NCBI GenBank assembly: GCA_040079935.1
Contig: JBEBJI010000007.1
Span: 1 to 64,000, forward strand
Direction of reading: 5' to 3'
From: Methylotenera_A sp040079935
Lineage (GTDB): Bacteria; Pseudomonadota; Gammaproteobacteria; Burkholderiales; Methylophilaceae
Length of the DNA stretch: 64,000 nt
The notes under the pieces are model-generated. The model had not been told where the DNA came from, did not search any database, and saw only the letters and a list, made by a program, of their open reading frames with translations. Every line of letters starts with the position of its first letter. Within the stretch, counting starts at the first letter, position 1. Positions 1 to 7,754 of the stretch are shown here, one piece after another. Both the position numbers and the translations under genes were made by a program.

Positions 1-1
1 T

Positions 2-82
2 CTTTGTCCTAATGCTTATCGGTATTTATACGAAGCCGCGTATATTAGTGTTTTTCAAGCCATTTTGCAAGCTTTAAAGTAA
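2..82 (+). CDS. C-terminal end of an unidentified protein (partial)
   Basis: An open frame enters from the left edge and ends with TAA after about 26 residues rich in Tyr, Ala and Leu. Its length gives no family assignment. It could be the tail of a gene lying upstream of murJ on the same strand, but an 81-base open stretch can also occur by chance. The following 75 bases up to murJ are AT-rich and hold no clear gene. Confidence 0.3.
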   Translation, partial: LCPNAYRYLYEAAYISVFQAILQALK

Positions 83-157
83 AAATTCCTTAGCTGAAAT
101 TAGCGCTGATGGCGTGCTAAAATCATCCTTGTTCAATGACCACTATTCAAATAATTA

Positions 158-1714
158 ATGAATCTTCTCAACGCCCTAGCTAAAGTCGGCAGCATGACGT
201 TTATCTCGCGCATTTTAGGTTTTGTGCGTGATACGCTCATTGCACGTTTTTTTGGCGCTGGCATGATTACCGATGCGTTTATCGTTGCATTTAAAATCCC
301 TAATTTATTGCGTCGCGTATCAGCAGAGGGCGCATTCAGTCAGGCTTTTGTGCCTATTTTGGCCGAATACAAAAGTCAGCGCAGTTCTGATGAAACGCAT
401 AGTCTAATTAACCGCGTCGCGACTTGGTTAGGCATTATTTTGGTCATCGTGACATTGCTCGGCATGTTGGCAGCGCCATTTATTGTCAGTTTAATCGCGC
501 CAGGGTTCAGGGCTGATCCTGCCAAAATGCAGCTCACAGTTGAGCTATTGCGCATTACTTTCCCCTATATTTTCTTTATTTCGCTGGTTTCTATGGCGGG
601 CGGCGTGCTCAATACTTACAACAAATTTGGCATACCCGCCTTTACGCCGGTTTGGCTAAATTTGGCGATGATTGCTGCGATTTTGTTTTTTGCAGATTAT
701 TTTGCTGAGCCAATCAAAGCGCTGGCTTGGGCGGTGTTTATTGGTGGATTTTTGCAGCTGATTTTTCAAATCCCTTTTCTTAAACAAATTGGCTTGTTGC
801 CAAAGTTTGAGCTAAATCCCGATGGTGCGAGCCATGATAAAGGTGTTTCGCGTATTTTAAGGTTAATGGGCCCAGCAATTTTGGGCGTTTCTGTAGCACA
901 AATCTCGCTGATTCTTAACACTATTTTCGCTTCATTTTTAGCGACAGGTAGCGTCTCGTGGTTGTATTACGCCGATAGGCTCATGGAGTTTCCCACCGGC
1001 GTATTAGGCGTGGCGTTGGGCACGATATTGCTGCCCAGTTTATCCAAAGCTTATGCCAGCAGCGAGCACAATGAATACTCGCAGTTGCTCGACTGGGGTT
1101 TGCGTCTCACCTTTATTTTGGCCGCGCCTGCGGCGGTTGCGCTGGCGATATTGGCAACGCCACTAGTCACGGCTTTGTTTCATTACGGTAAATTTAGCGC
1201 GATTGATGTCGCCATGACCCAGCATGCGCTCATTGCTTATAGCGTGGGCTTGCTGGGGCTAATTTTGGTGAAGATTTTAGCGCCAGGTTTTTACGCACGC
1301 CAAAATATAAAAACGCCCGTGAAAATTGCTATTTTTACTTTAATTGCAACACAATTGATGAACTTGCTATTTGTGTTCGGCTTGGATTTAAAGCACGCAG
1401 GTTTGGCGCTTGCCATTGGTTTAGGCGCTTGTTTAAATGCTGGTTTGCTGTATTACCACCTGCGCAAAGCCAATATTTATAAGCCGCAAGTGGGTTGGCT
1501 TGTATTTGTGCTCAAGTTGCTTGTCGCGCTAAGCGTGATGGGTGTGGCGCTGTATTTTGCTATGGGTGATACGGGAGCTTGGCTACATTACAGCCTAATG
1601 AAGCGACTTATTTATCTTAGCGGATTAGTGCTGCTTGGTGGTGCGAGCTACTTTGCTTGTCTTTTTCTGCTTGGATTTAGGCCACGCGATTACATGCGTA
1701 GGGTCGTACATTAA
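158..1714 (+). CDS. murJ: Lipid II flippase MurJ
   Basis: This is a MOP-superfamily flippase that moves undecaprenyl-linked lipid II across the inner membrane for peptidoglycan synthesis. The 518 residues match the usual MurJ length and are almost entirely hydrophobic helices (about 14 segments). The N-terminus carries the family signature around residues 9-45 (SRILGFVRD, then DAFIVAFKIPNLLRR), with conserved arginines that line the MurJ cavity, and AEGAFSQAFVPIL follows at about residues 56-68. The ATG at 158 places the signature at the expected distance. The stop abuts the GTG start of ribF, so the two are co-transcribed, as is common in betaproteobacteria. No odd features. Confidence 0.96.
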   Translation: MNLLNALAKVGSMTFISRILGFVRDTLIARFFGAGMITDAFIVAFKIPNLLRRVSAEGAFSQAFVPILAEYKSQRSSDETHSLINRVATWLGIILVIVTLLGMLAAPFIVSLIAPGFRADPAKMQLTVELLRITFPYIFFISLVSMAGGVLNTYNKFGIPAFTPVWLNLAMIAAILFFADYFAEPIKALAWAVFIGGFLQLIFQIPFLKQIGLLPKFELNPDGASHDKGVSRILRLMGPAILGVSVAQISLILNTIFASFLATGSVSWLYYADRLMEFPTGVLGVALGTILLPSLSKAYASSEHNEYSQLLDWGLRLTFILAAPAAVALAILATPLVTALFHYGKFSAIDVAMTQHALIAYSVGLLGLILVKILAPGFYARQNIKTPVKIAIFTLIATQLMNLLFVFGLDLKHAGLALAIGLGACLNAGLLYYHLRKANIYKPQVGWLVFVLKLLVALSVMGVALYFAMGDTGAWLHYSLMKRLIYLSGLVLLGGASYFACLFLLGFRPRDYMRRVVH

Positions 1715-2608
1715 GTGCAGGTTTTTCGACATTTACCACCTTCGCCGAGCGAGCCGCTAGCATTAGCAATCGGCAATTTTGATGGCATGCATTTAGGGCA
1801 TCAGGCCTTGCTCAGTCGCTTGTTCGAGGCCGCAAAAGCTCATAACTTAACACCTGCTGTGATGACATTTGAGCCGCATCCGCGGGAATTTTTTACGCCT
1901 TTAAATGCGCCAGAGCGACTATGCAATTTGCGAGAAAAGTTAGAGCAATTTGAAGTGCTTGGTGTCAAAAAAGTGTTTGTTTGTGCTTTCAATAAAAGCT
2001 TTGCTGCCATTGGCGCACAAGACTTTTTAAGTATTTTGCGCGAAAAATTAAACGTGAACACTATCTTGGTGGGTGAAGATTTTAAATTTGGTGCAAAACG
2101 TGCTGGCAGCACCGACGATATTAAAGCGCATGGTTTTTACTTAATTTCGCTGCCAAAAGTAAATGAGGGTGGCGAGCGCGTATCCAGTACGCGCGTGCGT
2201 AGCGCGCTAGCGAATGGCAATCTCGATTTAGCCGCGCAATTGCTCGGCCGCAATTACAGCATCAGTGGAAAAGTGGTGCATGGTGCAGCGCGTGGGCGGA
2301 AGCTTGGTTTTCCTACTGCTAATATCCATATGCGGCACGAACGGCCTGCCTTAACGGGCGTTTATGCGGTAAAATTGGACGGTTTGGATTCTGTGGCTAA
2401 TTTAGGTGTGCGGCCAACAATCGCGGGCGTGCCAAAACTATTGTTAGAAGTTCATGTGCTTGATTTCAATGGTGATTTATATGGTCAGCACGTGCATGTA
2501 GAATTTCTGCAGAAAATTCGTGAAGAGCAAAAATTTGAAAGTTTGGATGCGTTAAAAGCGCAAATTGCACGCGATATTACAGTGGCAAGAGACTATTTTA
2601 AGAATTAA
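1715..2608 (+). CDS. ribF: Bifunctional riboflavin kinase / FAD synthetase
   Basis: The enzyme converts riboflavin to FMN and then to FAD in the cytoplasm. The N-terminal FAD synthetase domain shows the nucleotidyltransferase motif GNFDGMHLGHQAL near residues 21-33 and the STRVRSAL segment near residue 157. The C-terminal flavokinase domain carries GRKLGFPTANIH at about residues 195-206. The length of 297 residues is typical. The start is GTG directly after the murJ stop, with no intergenic base, which suggests translational coupling. The ileS start follows two bases after the stop. No FMN riboswitch is seen upstream, as expected for a gene inside an operon. Confidence 0.95.
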   Translation: MQVFRHLPPSPSEPLALAIGNFDGMHLGHQALLSRLFEAAKAHNLTPAVMTFEPHPREFFTPLNAPERLCNLREKLEQFEVLGVKKVFVCAFNKSFAAIGAQDFLSILREKLNVNTILVGEDFKFGAKRAGSTDDIKAHGFYLISLPKVNEGGERVSSTRVRSALANGNLDLAAQLLGRNYSISGKVVHGAARGRKLGFPTANIHMRHERPALTGVYAVKLDGLDSVANLGVRPTIAGVPKLLLEVHVLDFNGDLYGQHVHVEFLQKIREEQKFESLDALKAQIARDITVARDYFKN

Positions 2609-2610
2609 AA

Positions 2611-5433
2611 ATGACTGAAGAAAATAAATACAAAATTAATCAGCCGGAAACGGACTTTCCCATGCGTGGAGATTTGGCCAAGCGCGAACCCGCGTGGCTG
2701 AAACAATGGCAAGATAAAAAACTGTACGAAAGAATTAGAAAAGCCCGCAAAGGCGCCAAGAAATTCATCCTGCATGATGGCCCGCCTTACGCCAATGGCG
2801 ATATTCATATTGGTCACGCAGTTAATAAAATCCTGAAAGACATCATTGTTAAATCTAAAACCATGAGCGGTTTTGATGCGCCTTATGTGCCAGGCTGGGA
2901 TTGCCATGGCTTGCCCATTGAGCTGGTGGTTGAAAAAAATCATGGCAAAAATATAGCGCCCGCCAAGTTTCGCGAGCTTTGCCGCGCTTACGCTGCCGAA
3001 CAAGTGGAAAAGCAAAAGAAAGACTTTATCCGCCTTGGCGTGTTGGGCGATTGGGATAATCCTTATTTGACCATGGATTTTAAAACCGAAGCCGACATCA
3101 TGCGCGCGCTCGGTAAAATTTACGAAAATGGTTATTTATACCAAGGCAGCAAACCTGTGCATTGGTGCGTGGATTGCGGCAGCGCTTTGGCTGAAGCTGA
3201 GGTGGAGTATGAAGATGTGAACTCGCCCGCGATTGATGTGGGGTTTAAAGTCGTAGATAAAGCAGCTTTGAGCAAAGCCTTTGGCGTTGAAGTGATGGAT
3301 GATGTTTACGCTGTGATTTGGACGACAACGCCTTGGACCTTGCCCGCGAATCAGGCCGTGAGTGTGCATCCTGAATTTAATTACGATTTAATTAAAACCG
3401 ATAAAGGTTTGTTGATTTTAGCGCACGATTTGGCCGAAAATACTTTAAAAAGATATGCTCTGGAAGGCGCATCGGTATTGGCTTGCAGCCCAGGTGCTAA
3501 TTTAAAAATTATTCAGTTGCAACATCCGTTTGATAACCGCCAAGTGCCAATTATCTGCGGTGACCACGTTACAACAGAGGCGGGTACTGGCTTGGTGCAT
3601 ACCGCCGCCGCGCATGGTAACGATGACTGGCTGGTGATGAAGGCGAATTATCCTAACGAAAAGCCACGCATTTTAATGGGTGGCGATGGTAAGTTTTTTA
3701 ATAGCGACTTGGTTGAGTTTGAAGCAATTCGCGGCTTGTCGCGTCAAGATGCCAACAAAGTGATTTTAGCCAAAATGCAAGATAACGGCACATTGCTGGC
3801 CAGTGCGCGCATGAATCACAGCTTTCCGCATTGCTGGCGTCATAAAACGCCGCTGATGCAACTCGCAACGCACCAATGGTTTATTGGCATGCAACAGGAA
3901 GATGCTGTGGGAATCAGCCTGCGTGAATATGCCAATAAGGCCGTGGATGCGACTGAATTTTTCCCGGCTTGGGGCCGTGCGCGTCTGGAGGCGATGATTA
4001 AAAACCGTCCCGATTGGTGTGTTTCGCGCCAGCGTAACTGGGGTGTGCCCATGCCGTTTTTTGTGCATAAAGAAACCGGTGAACCGCATCCGCAAACTGC
4101 ACATTTGCTAGAAGCCGCTTGTTTGTTGGTGGAAAAAACAGGCGTTGAAGCATGGTTTAGTTTAGATGAAACTGCTTTCCTGCAATCCAATACCAGTGCG
4201 GCTTCCAGCGGCATCAATAAAGACTATAAAAAGGTGACTTATACGCTGGATGTGTGGTTCGATTCTGGCGCAACGCACGCCGCTGTGCTCAAGCGTCGCT
4301 CTGAACTTGCTTACCCCGCGGATTTGTATTTGGAAGGCTCTGATCAGCATCGCGGTTGGTTTCAAAGCTCGTTGTTGACTGGTTGCGCCATTGATGGGCG
4401 CGCGCCTTACGAAGCCTTGCTGACGCACGGCTTTGTGGTGGATGGTGCAGGACATAAAATGAGTAAATCCAAGGGTAATGTGATTGCGCCGCAAAAGGTG
4501 ATGGATACTTACGGCGCGGATATTTTGCGGCTTTGGGTGGCTTCGACTGATTATTCTGGCGAGTTGACCATTAGTGACGAAATTTTAAAACGTGTTGCTG
4601 ATAGTTACAGAAAAATTCGCAATACCTGCAAATTTTTGCTGGCTAATTTAGCCGACTTTGATGCCAATAAGGATTTGCTGCCTGTTGAAAAATGGTTAGA
4701 AATCGATCGTTTCGCGTTGCATTTAACGCAAAAGTTGCAAGATGAGGTTTTGGCAGATTACGATAAATACGAGTTTCATTTAGCGGTGCAAAAACTGGTA
4801 AGTTTCTGCTCGGATGACTTAGGTAGTTTCTATTTGGACATTTTGAAAGACAGACTTTACACCAGCGGCGAAAATTCACCCGCGCGCCGCGCTGCACAAT
4901 GCGCGCTGCACCATATTACACATACATTTATGCGCTTAACTGCACCGATTTTAAGCTTTACTGCAGATGAAATTTGGCAGACTTTAAATTTGAGTGATGA
5001 TAAAAGTGTGTTTGAGGGTGTTTGGTATGACATTCCTAAGCATGGCCTGCAAGCCAGTAGAATAAAGGCTTGGCAGGCTATTGTTTCTGCTCGCGGTGAA
5101 GCTGCAAAGCAAATTGAAGTTTTGCGGAGTGCCGGCGAAGTGGGCTCATCTTTGCAAGCAGAGTTGGAATTTTATGCAAGTGAACCCAGCTTTGATGCCA
5201 TGAGTAGTTTGGCAGATGATTTGCGTTTTGTGATGATTACATCAGGCGCAAAAGTGGTGAAGGTTTCGAGTGGTGTCGAGCAAAAAATTGTGGTGAAAGC
5301 TAGCAAGTTTACTAAATGCGACCGCTGCTGGCATTACCGTGCAGACGTTGGCTCACATACCGATCATCCGACCATTTGCGGGCGCTGCGTAAGTAATTTA
5401 TTTGGTGCTGGCGAAGTGCGCAAGTATGCTTAA
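2611..5433 (+). CDS. ileS: Isoleucyl-tRNA synthetase
   Basis: A class I aminoacyl-tRNA synthetase that charges tRNA-Ile and edits mis-activated valine. At 940 residues it is the bacterial long form. HIGH is at residues 66-69 and KMSKS at 616-620. A CP1 editing insertion lies between them (WTTTPWTLPANQ near 230-241). The C-terminal zinc site is present as CDRCWHY followed by CGRCVSN. The gene sits between ribF and lspA in the classic ribF-ileS-lspA order, and its last eight bases overlap the likely lspA start. Several open frames on the opposite strand are shadows. Confidence 0.98.
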   Translation: MTEENKYKINQPETDFPMRGDLAKREPAWLKQWQDKKLYERIRKARKGAKKFILHDGPPYANGDIHIGHAVNKILKDIIVKSKTMSGFDAPYVPGWDCHGLPIELVVEKNHGKNIAPAKFRELCRAYAAEQVEKQKKDFIRLGVLGDWDNPYLTMDFKTEADIMRALGKIYENGYLYQGSKPVHWCVDCGSALAEAEVEYEDVNSPAIDVGFKVVDKAALSKAFGVEVMDDVYAVIWTTTPWTLPANQAVSVHPEFNYDLIKTDKGLLILAHDLAENTLKRYALEGASVLACSPGANLKIIQLQHPFDNRQVPIICGDHVTTEAGTGLVHTAAAHGNDDWLVMKANYPNEKPRILMGGDGKFFNSDLVEFEAIRGLSRQDANKVILAKMQDNGTLLASARMNHSFPHCWRHKTPLMQLATHQWFIGMQQEDAVGISLREYANKAVDATEFFPAWGRARLEAMIKNRPDWCVSRQRNWGVPMPFFVHKETGEPHPQTAHLLEAACLLVEKTGVEAWFSLDETAFLQSNTSAASSGINKDYKKVTYTLDVWFDSGATHAAVLKRRSELAYPADLYLEGSDQHRGWFQSSLLTGCAIDGRAPYEALLTHGFVVDGAGHKMSKSKGNVIAPQKVMDTYGADILRLWVASTDYSGELTISDEILKRVADSYRKIRNTCKFLLANLADFDANKDLLPVEKWLEIDRFALHLTQKLQDEVLADYDKYEFHLAVQKLVSFCSDDLGSFYLDILKDRLYTSGENSPARRAAQCALHHITHTFMRLTAPILSFTADEIWQTLNLSDDKSVFEGVWYDIPKHGLQASRIKAWQAIVSARGEAAKQIEVLRSAGEVGSSLQAELEFYASEPSFDAMSSLADDLRFVMITSGAKVVKVSSGVEQKIVVKASKFTKCDRCWHYRADVGSHTDHPTICGRCVSNLFGAGEVRKYA

Positions 5434-5896
5434 ATTAGGCATGCTTAAATGGTTGAGTATTAGCGCGCTTGTAATCGCACTCGATTTATACACCAAGCAC
5501 TTGATTGAAGCCGCTTTTCAATTTGGCGAGCAACTCAAAATTACTTCTTTTTTCGATTTGGTGCGCTATCACAACCAAGGCGCAGCCTTTGGTTTTTTAA
5601 GCGATGCAGGCGGTTGGCAAAAGTGGTTTTTTACAGGAGTTTCAATCATTGCAGCGATAGTGATTACTTACTTGATTAAGAAAAATCCATCGCAAAAGCT
5701 GTTTTGTTTCGGTCTGGCTTTGGTGTTGGGCGGCGCATTGGGAAATTTGTACGATCGCGTGACTTTGGGTTATGTGGTGGATTTTCTGAATTTCCACTGG
5801 CATGAATATGCTTTCCCTGCGTTTAATGTGGCAGATAGCGCGATTTCTGTTGGCGTTGCGTTGTTGTTGTTAGATAGTTTCAAAAGGCCAAATTAA
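5426..5896 (+). CDS. lspA: Lipoprotein signal peptidase (signal peptidase II)
   Basis: An inner-membrane aspartyl protease that removes the signal peptide from diacylglyceryl prolipoproteins. Four transmembrane helices are visible. The catalytic aspartates are D119 (in GYVVDFLNFH) and D137 (in FNVADSAIS), spaced 18 residues apart as in the family. I place the start at the ATG at 5426, which overlaps the ileS stop by eight bases. A second ATG at 5441 is also possible, and the TTG at 5402 is too far upstream. The predicted 156 residues fit the family. Its substrates may include the lipoproteins at 24818, 28273, 44812 and 63198. Confidence 0.95.
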   Translation: MLKLGMLKWLSISALVIALDLYTKHLIEAAFQFGEQLKITSFFDLVRYHNQGAAFGFLSDAGGWQKWFFTGVSIIAAIVITYLIKKNPSQKLFCFGLALVLGGALGNLYDRVTLGYVVDFLNFHWHEYAFPAFNVADSAISVGVALLLLDSFKRPN

Positions 5897-5904
5897 TCAC
5901 AAAA

Positions 5905-5960
5905 CAGGCGCTCTGCAGGCCAATATTCATGCACCTTGCAGAGCACCTGGTTTATTTTTT
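5905..5960. terminator. Bidirectional terminator between lspA and the DUF808 gene, containing a dispersed repeat
   Basis: CAGG (5905-5908) plus GCTCTGCA (5910-5917) pair with TGCAGAGC (5937-5944) plus CCTG (5946-5949). The plus strand continues into a run of T from about 5951, and the minus strand also ends in T-rich sequence (complement of AAAA at 5901-5904). The two flanking genes converge here. The left arm runs into CTGCAGGCCAATA (5913-5925), a motif that recurs in three other intergenic hairpins of this window. Confidence 0.8.
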
Positions 5961-6896
5961 TCGACGTATTTTATTGAAGATTTCAAACAATGCTACGCAA
6001 ATTGCACCAATAATTAAGCCAATAATTGCATCAACAACAATTGGGGATATTGTCGCTAAAATGCCGCCAATCGCTGGTAACTTCTGCAATAACTCAACAA
6101 CGTGTTCACTAAAATGATGTAAAGCTGGCACACCATGCCCAATAATACTTCCGCCCACCATAAACATGGCAGCAGTGCCTGCAATAGATAAAAAGCGCAT
6201 TAACTTTGGCGCAAACGCCAATAAGCCTGCGCCAATTTTGCGTTGCAATTGGCGGTAAACACTCGCCCCTTTTTTTAGCATTAAGTGCAGCCCAATATCA
6301 TCTAGCTTAACAATGCCAGCCACTAGGCCGTATACGCCTATTGTCATAATTAGCGCAATGGCAGAAACAACCGCCACTTGCTTGCTAAAAGCGGCAGTGG
6401 CGACTGTGCCAAGCGCGATAACGATAATTTCGGCAGATAAAATAAAATCTGTTCTGATGGCGCCTTTAATTTTGTCTTTCTCTAATGCAACTAAATCCAC
6501 ATTCGTGCTAGCAACGGCTTCAGCGAGTTCGGCTTTGTGTGTAGCATCTTCTGTTTTGCTGTGTAAAAACTTGTGTGCTAGTTTTTCAGCGCCTTCAAAA
6601 CATAAAAAAGCGCCGCCTATCATCAATAATGGAGTAATTAGCCAAGGTATAAAATAGCTAATGGCTAGCGCGGTTGGCACTAAAATAACCTTGTTTAGGA
6701 AAGAGCCCTTGGCGACCGCCCACACCACGGGCAACTCGCGCGAAGCATCTACGCCAGCCACTTGCTGCGCGTTTAGCGCCAAATCGTCACCCAGCACGCC
6801 CGCGGTTTTTTTTGCGGCGACTTTGGTCATCACAGAAACGTCATCGAGTATTGTTGCAATATCGTCTAAAAGTGCTAATAAACTGCCTGCGGCCAT
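5952..6896 (-). CDS. DUF808 (YedI-type) inner-membrane protein
   Basis: The 314 residues match the DUF808/YedI family of predicted inner-membrane proteins, whose biochemical role is unknown. The family hallmarks are the N-terminal MAAGSLLALLDDIA, the stretch VMTKVAAKKTAGVLGDDLA near residues 21-39, and several hydrophobic helices that end in a large C-terminal membrane region with a basic RRKK tail. The ATG at 6896 is the family start. It stands alone, convergent with lspA and divergent from the DUF2946 gene, with about 60 bases to share for two promoters. Confidence 0.88.
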   Translation of the reverse strand: MAAGSLLALLDDIATILDDVSVMTKVAAKKTAGVLGDDLALNAQQVAGVDASRELPVVWAVAKGSFLNKVILVPTALAISYFIPWLITPLLMIGGAFLCFEGAEKLAHKFLHSKTEDATHKAELAEAVASTNVDLVALEKDKIKGAIRTDFILSAEIIVIALGTVATAAFSKQVAVVSAIALIMTIGVYGLVAGIVKLDDIGLHLMLKKGASVYRQLQRKIGAGLLAFAPKLMRFLSIAGTAAMFMVGGSIIGHGVPALHHFSEHVVELLQKLPAIGGILATISPIVVDAIIGLIIGAICVALFEIFNKIRRKK

Positions 6897-6923
6897 GTTT
6901 TAACCTAAATGTTTAAAGTAATT

Positions 6924-6951
6924 TTGAATTTTACTAGAGTAAATGTAGAAT
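6924..6951 (+). promoter_or_regulatory. Putative promoter with a dyad between -35 and -10, ahead of the metal locus
   Basis: TTGAAT (6924-6929) and TAGAAT (6946-6951) are 16 bases apart. Between them lies the perfect dyad TTTACT-AG-AGTAAA (6930-6943), a typical place for a repressor or MerR-type site. The -10 box is only six bases from the ATG at 6958, so transcription would start almost at the start codon. Either the mRNA is leaderless, or this promoter or the start codon is misplaced. Confidence 0.4.
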
Positions 6952-6957
6952 ACGCGC

Positions 6958-7383
6958 ATGTTGTCGAAAAAATTATTTCGCTTAATCCATAAAATTGCTT
7001 TGTTTGCGATTGTATTTGCGTCGCTTGCGCCTAGCATTTCGCATGCTTTAGCTGCGCAAGGCAGTGCTAGTTTTGCACAAGAAATATGCACCACCGATGG
7101 CAAGAAAATCACCATTCAAGTGGTGACGACTAAAGGTCAACAATTGGCGACTGAATTCAGCCAACAATCAACTAGCGACAAAGCGCCAACGGGCATTCAG
7201 CATCATTTGCAGCACTGCCCGTTTTGCGCAAACCCTAGTACTGATGCGGCTGTTGAAGCATCGCATGCGCCAATCATCGCGATTTTAACAGCGCAAGCGC
7301 AGCAAATTTCTGTAGCAACTCAAACTGTTTTACCACGTTTTTCAGCACTTCCCCCGCCTGCACAGGCACCCCCAGCACTTTAA
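6958..7383 (+). CDS. DUF2946 family exported protein
   Basis: The protein has 141 residues, an N-terminal signal or anchor helix (residues 11-32) and a mature part carrying the family motif HLQHCPFCAN near residues 82-91. Two cysteines flank Pro-Phe, with nearby histidines, so a metal-binding site is plausible. DUF2946 genes commonly neighbour TonB-dependent copper receptors, which is what follows here, but the molecular role is not established. The C-terminus is Pro/Ala-rich. It opens the plus-strand metal locus and ends before a short hairpin. Confidence 0.75.
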   Translation: MLSKKLFRLIHKIALFAIVFASLAPSISHALAAQGSASFAQEICTTDGKKITIQVVTTKGQQLATEFSQQSTSDKAPTGIQHHLQHCPFCANPSTDAAVEASHAPIIAILTAQAQQISVATQTVLPRFSALPPPAQAPPAL

Positions 7384-7405
7384 TTAAACCAAGTTTTACT
7401 TAGCA

Positions 7406-7432
7406 GGCTCACGTGTGAGCCGCATTTTATTT
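7406..7432 (+). terminator. Short hairpin after the DUF2946 gene
   Basis: GGCTCAC (7406-7412) pairs with GTGAGCC (7415-7421) around a two-base centre, so the real loop is probably four bases, and GCATTTTATTT follows. It could be a weak terminator or attenuator that reduces read-through into the HTH and receptor genes. Confidence 0.45.
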
Positions 7433-7478
7433 GCTATTCGTTTTTAACGATTGCAAAAGTTTAATTGGAGTCAACACA

Positions 7479-7730
7479 ATGATTTATATACAAATTCAAG
7501 AAGTAATGAAACAAAAAAGAGTCGCTTGGGGTCGCAAAATTACCCTATGCGAAGTAGCCATTGCCACCGGCATTAGCCGCACTACATTATTCCGCATTAT
7601 GAAAAATGAAGGCTACAGCACAGTGACTGATCAGCTCGATAAATTGTGCACATTTTTTGAATGTGAAATCCATGAGCTGGTGAAATTTGTGCCAGATAAC
7701 CAATTGAATGTAGAAGCGATAGCAGCATAA
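7479..7730 (+). CDS. Small Cro/C1-type HTH regulator (YozG-like)
   Basis: An 83-residue protein made of a single Cro/C1 helix-turn-helix: TLCEVAIATGISRTTLFRIM (about residues 22-41) is the HTH, followed by LDKLCTFFECEIHELVKF, typical of the YozG/HTH_26 subgroup. I choose the ATG at 7479 because it has GGAG at 7467-7470; the upstream in-frame start has none. It sits between the DUF2946 gene and the copper receptor, 24 bases before the latter, so it probably regulates the locus. Two cysteines (CTFFEC) might sense metal, but that is a guess. Confidence 0.8.
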   Translation: MIYIQIQEVMKQKRVAWGRKITLCEVAIATGISRTTLFRIMKNEGYSTVTDQLDKLCTFFECEIHELVKFVPDNQLNVEAIAA

Positions 7731-7754
7731 AAAATTACTTCTTAGGGATAGAAA

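Noticed and set aside
1715..2608. FMN riboswitch upstream of ribF
   Set aside because: murJ ends at the ribF start codon and there is no leader space.
3766..4494. Several open frames opposite ileS
   Set aside because: They are shadows of a well conserved gene, with no RBS and no recognisable domain.
5402..5425. Extended TTG start for lspA overlapping ileS by 32 bases
   Set aside because: The ATG at 5426 gives the family length and a proper N-terminus; the extension is hydrophilic and coded inside ileS.
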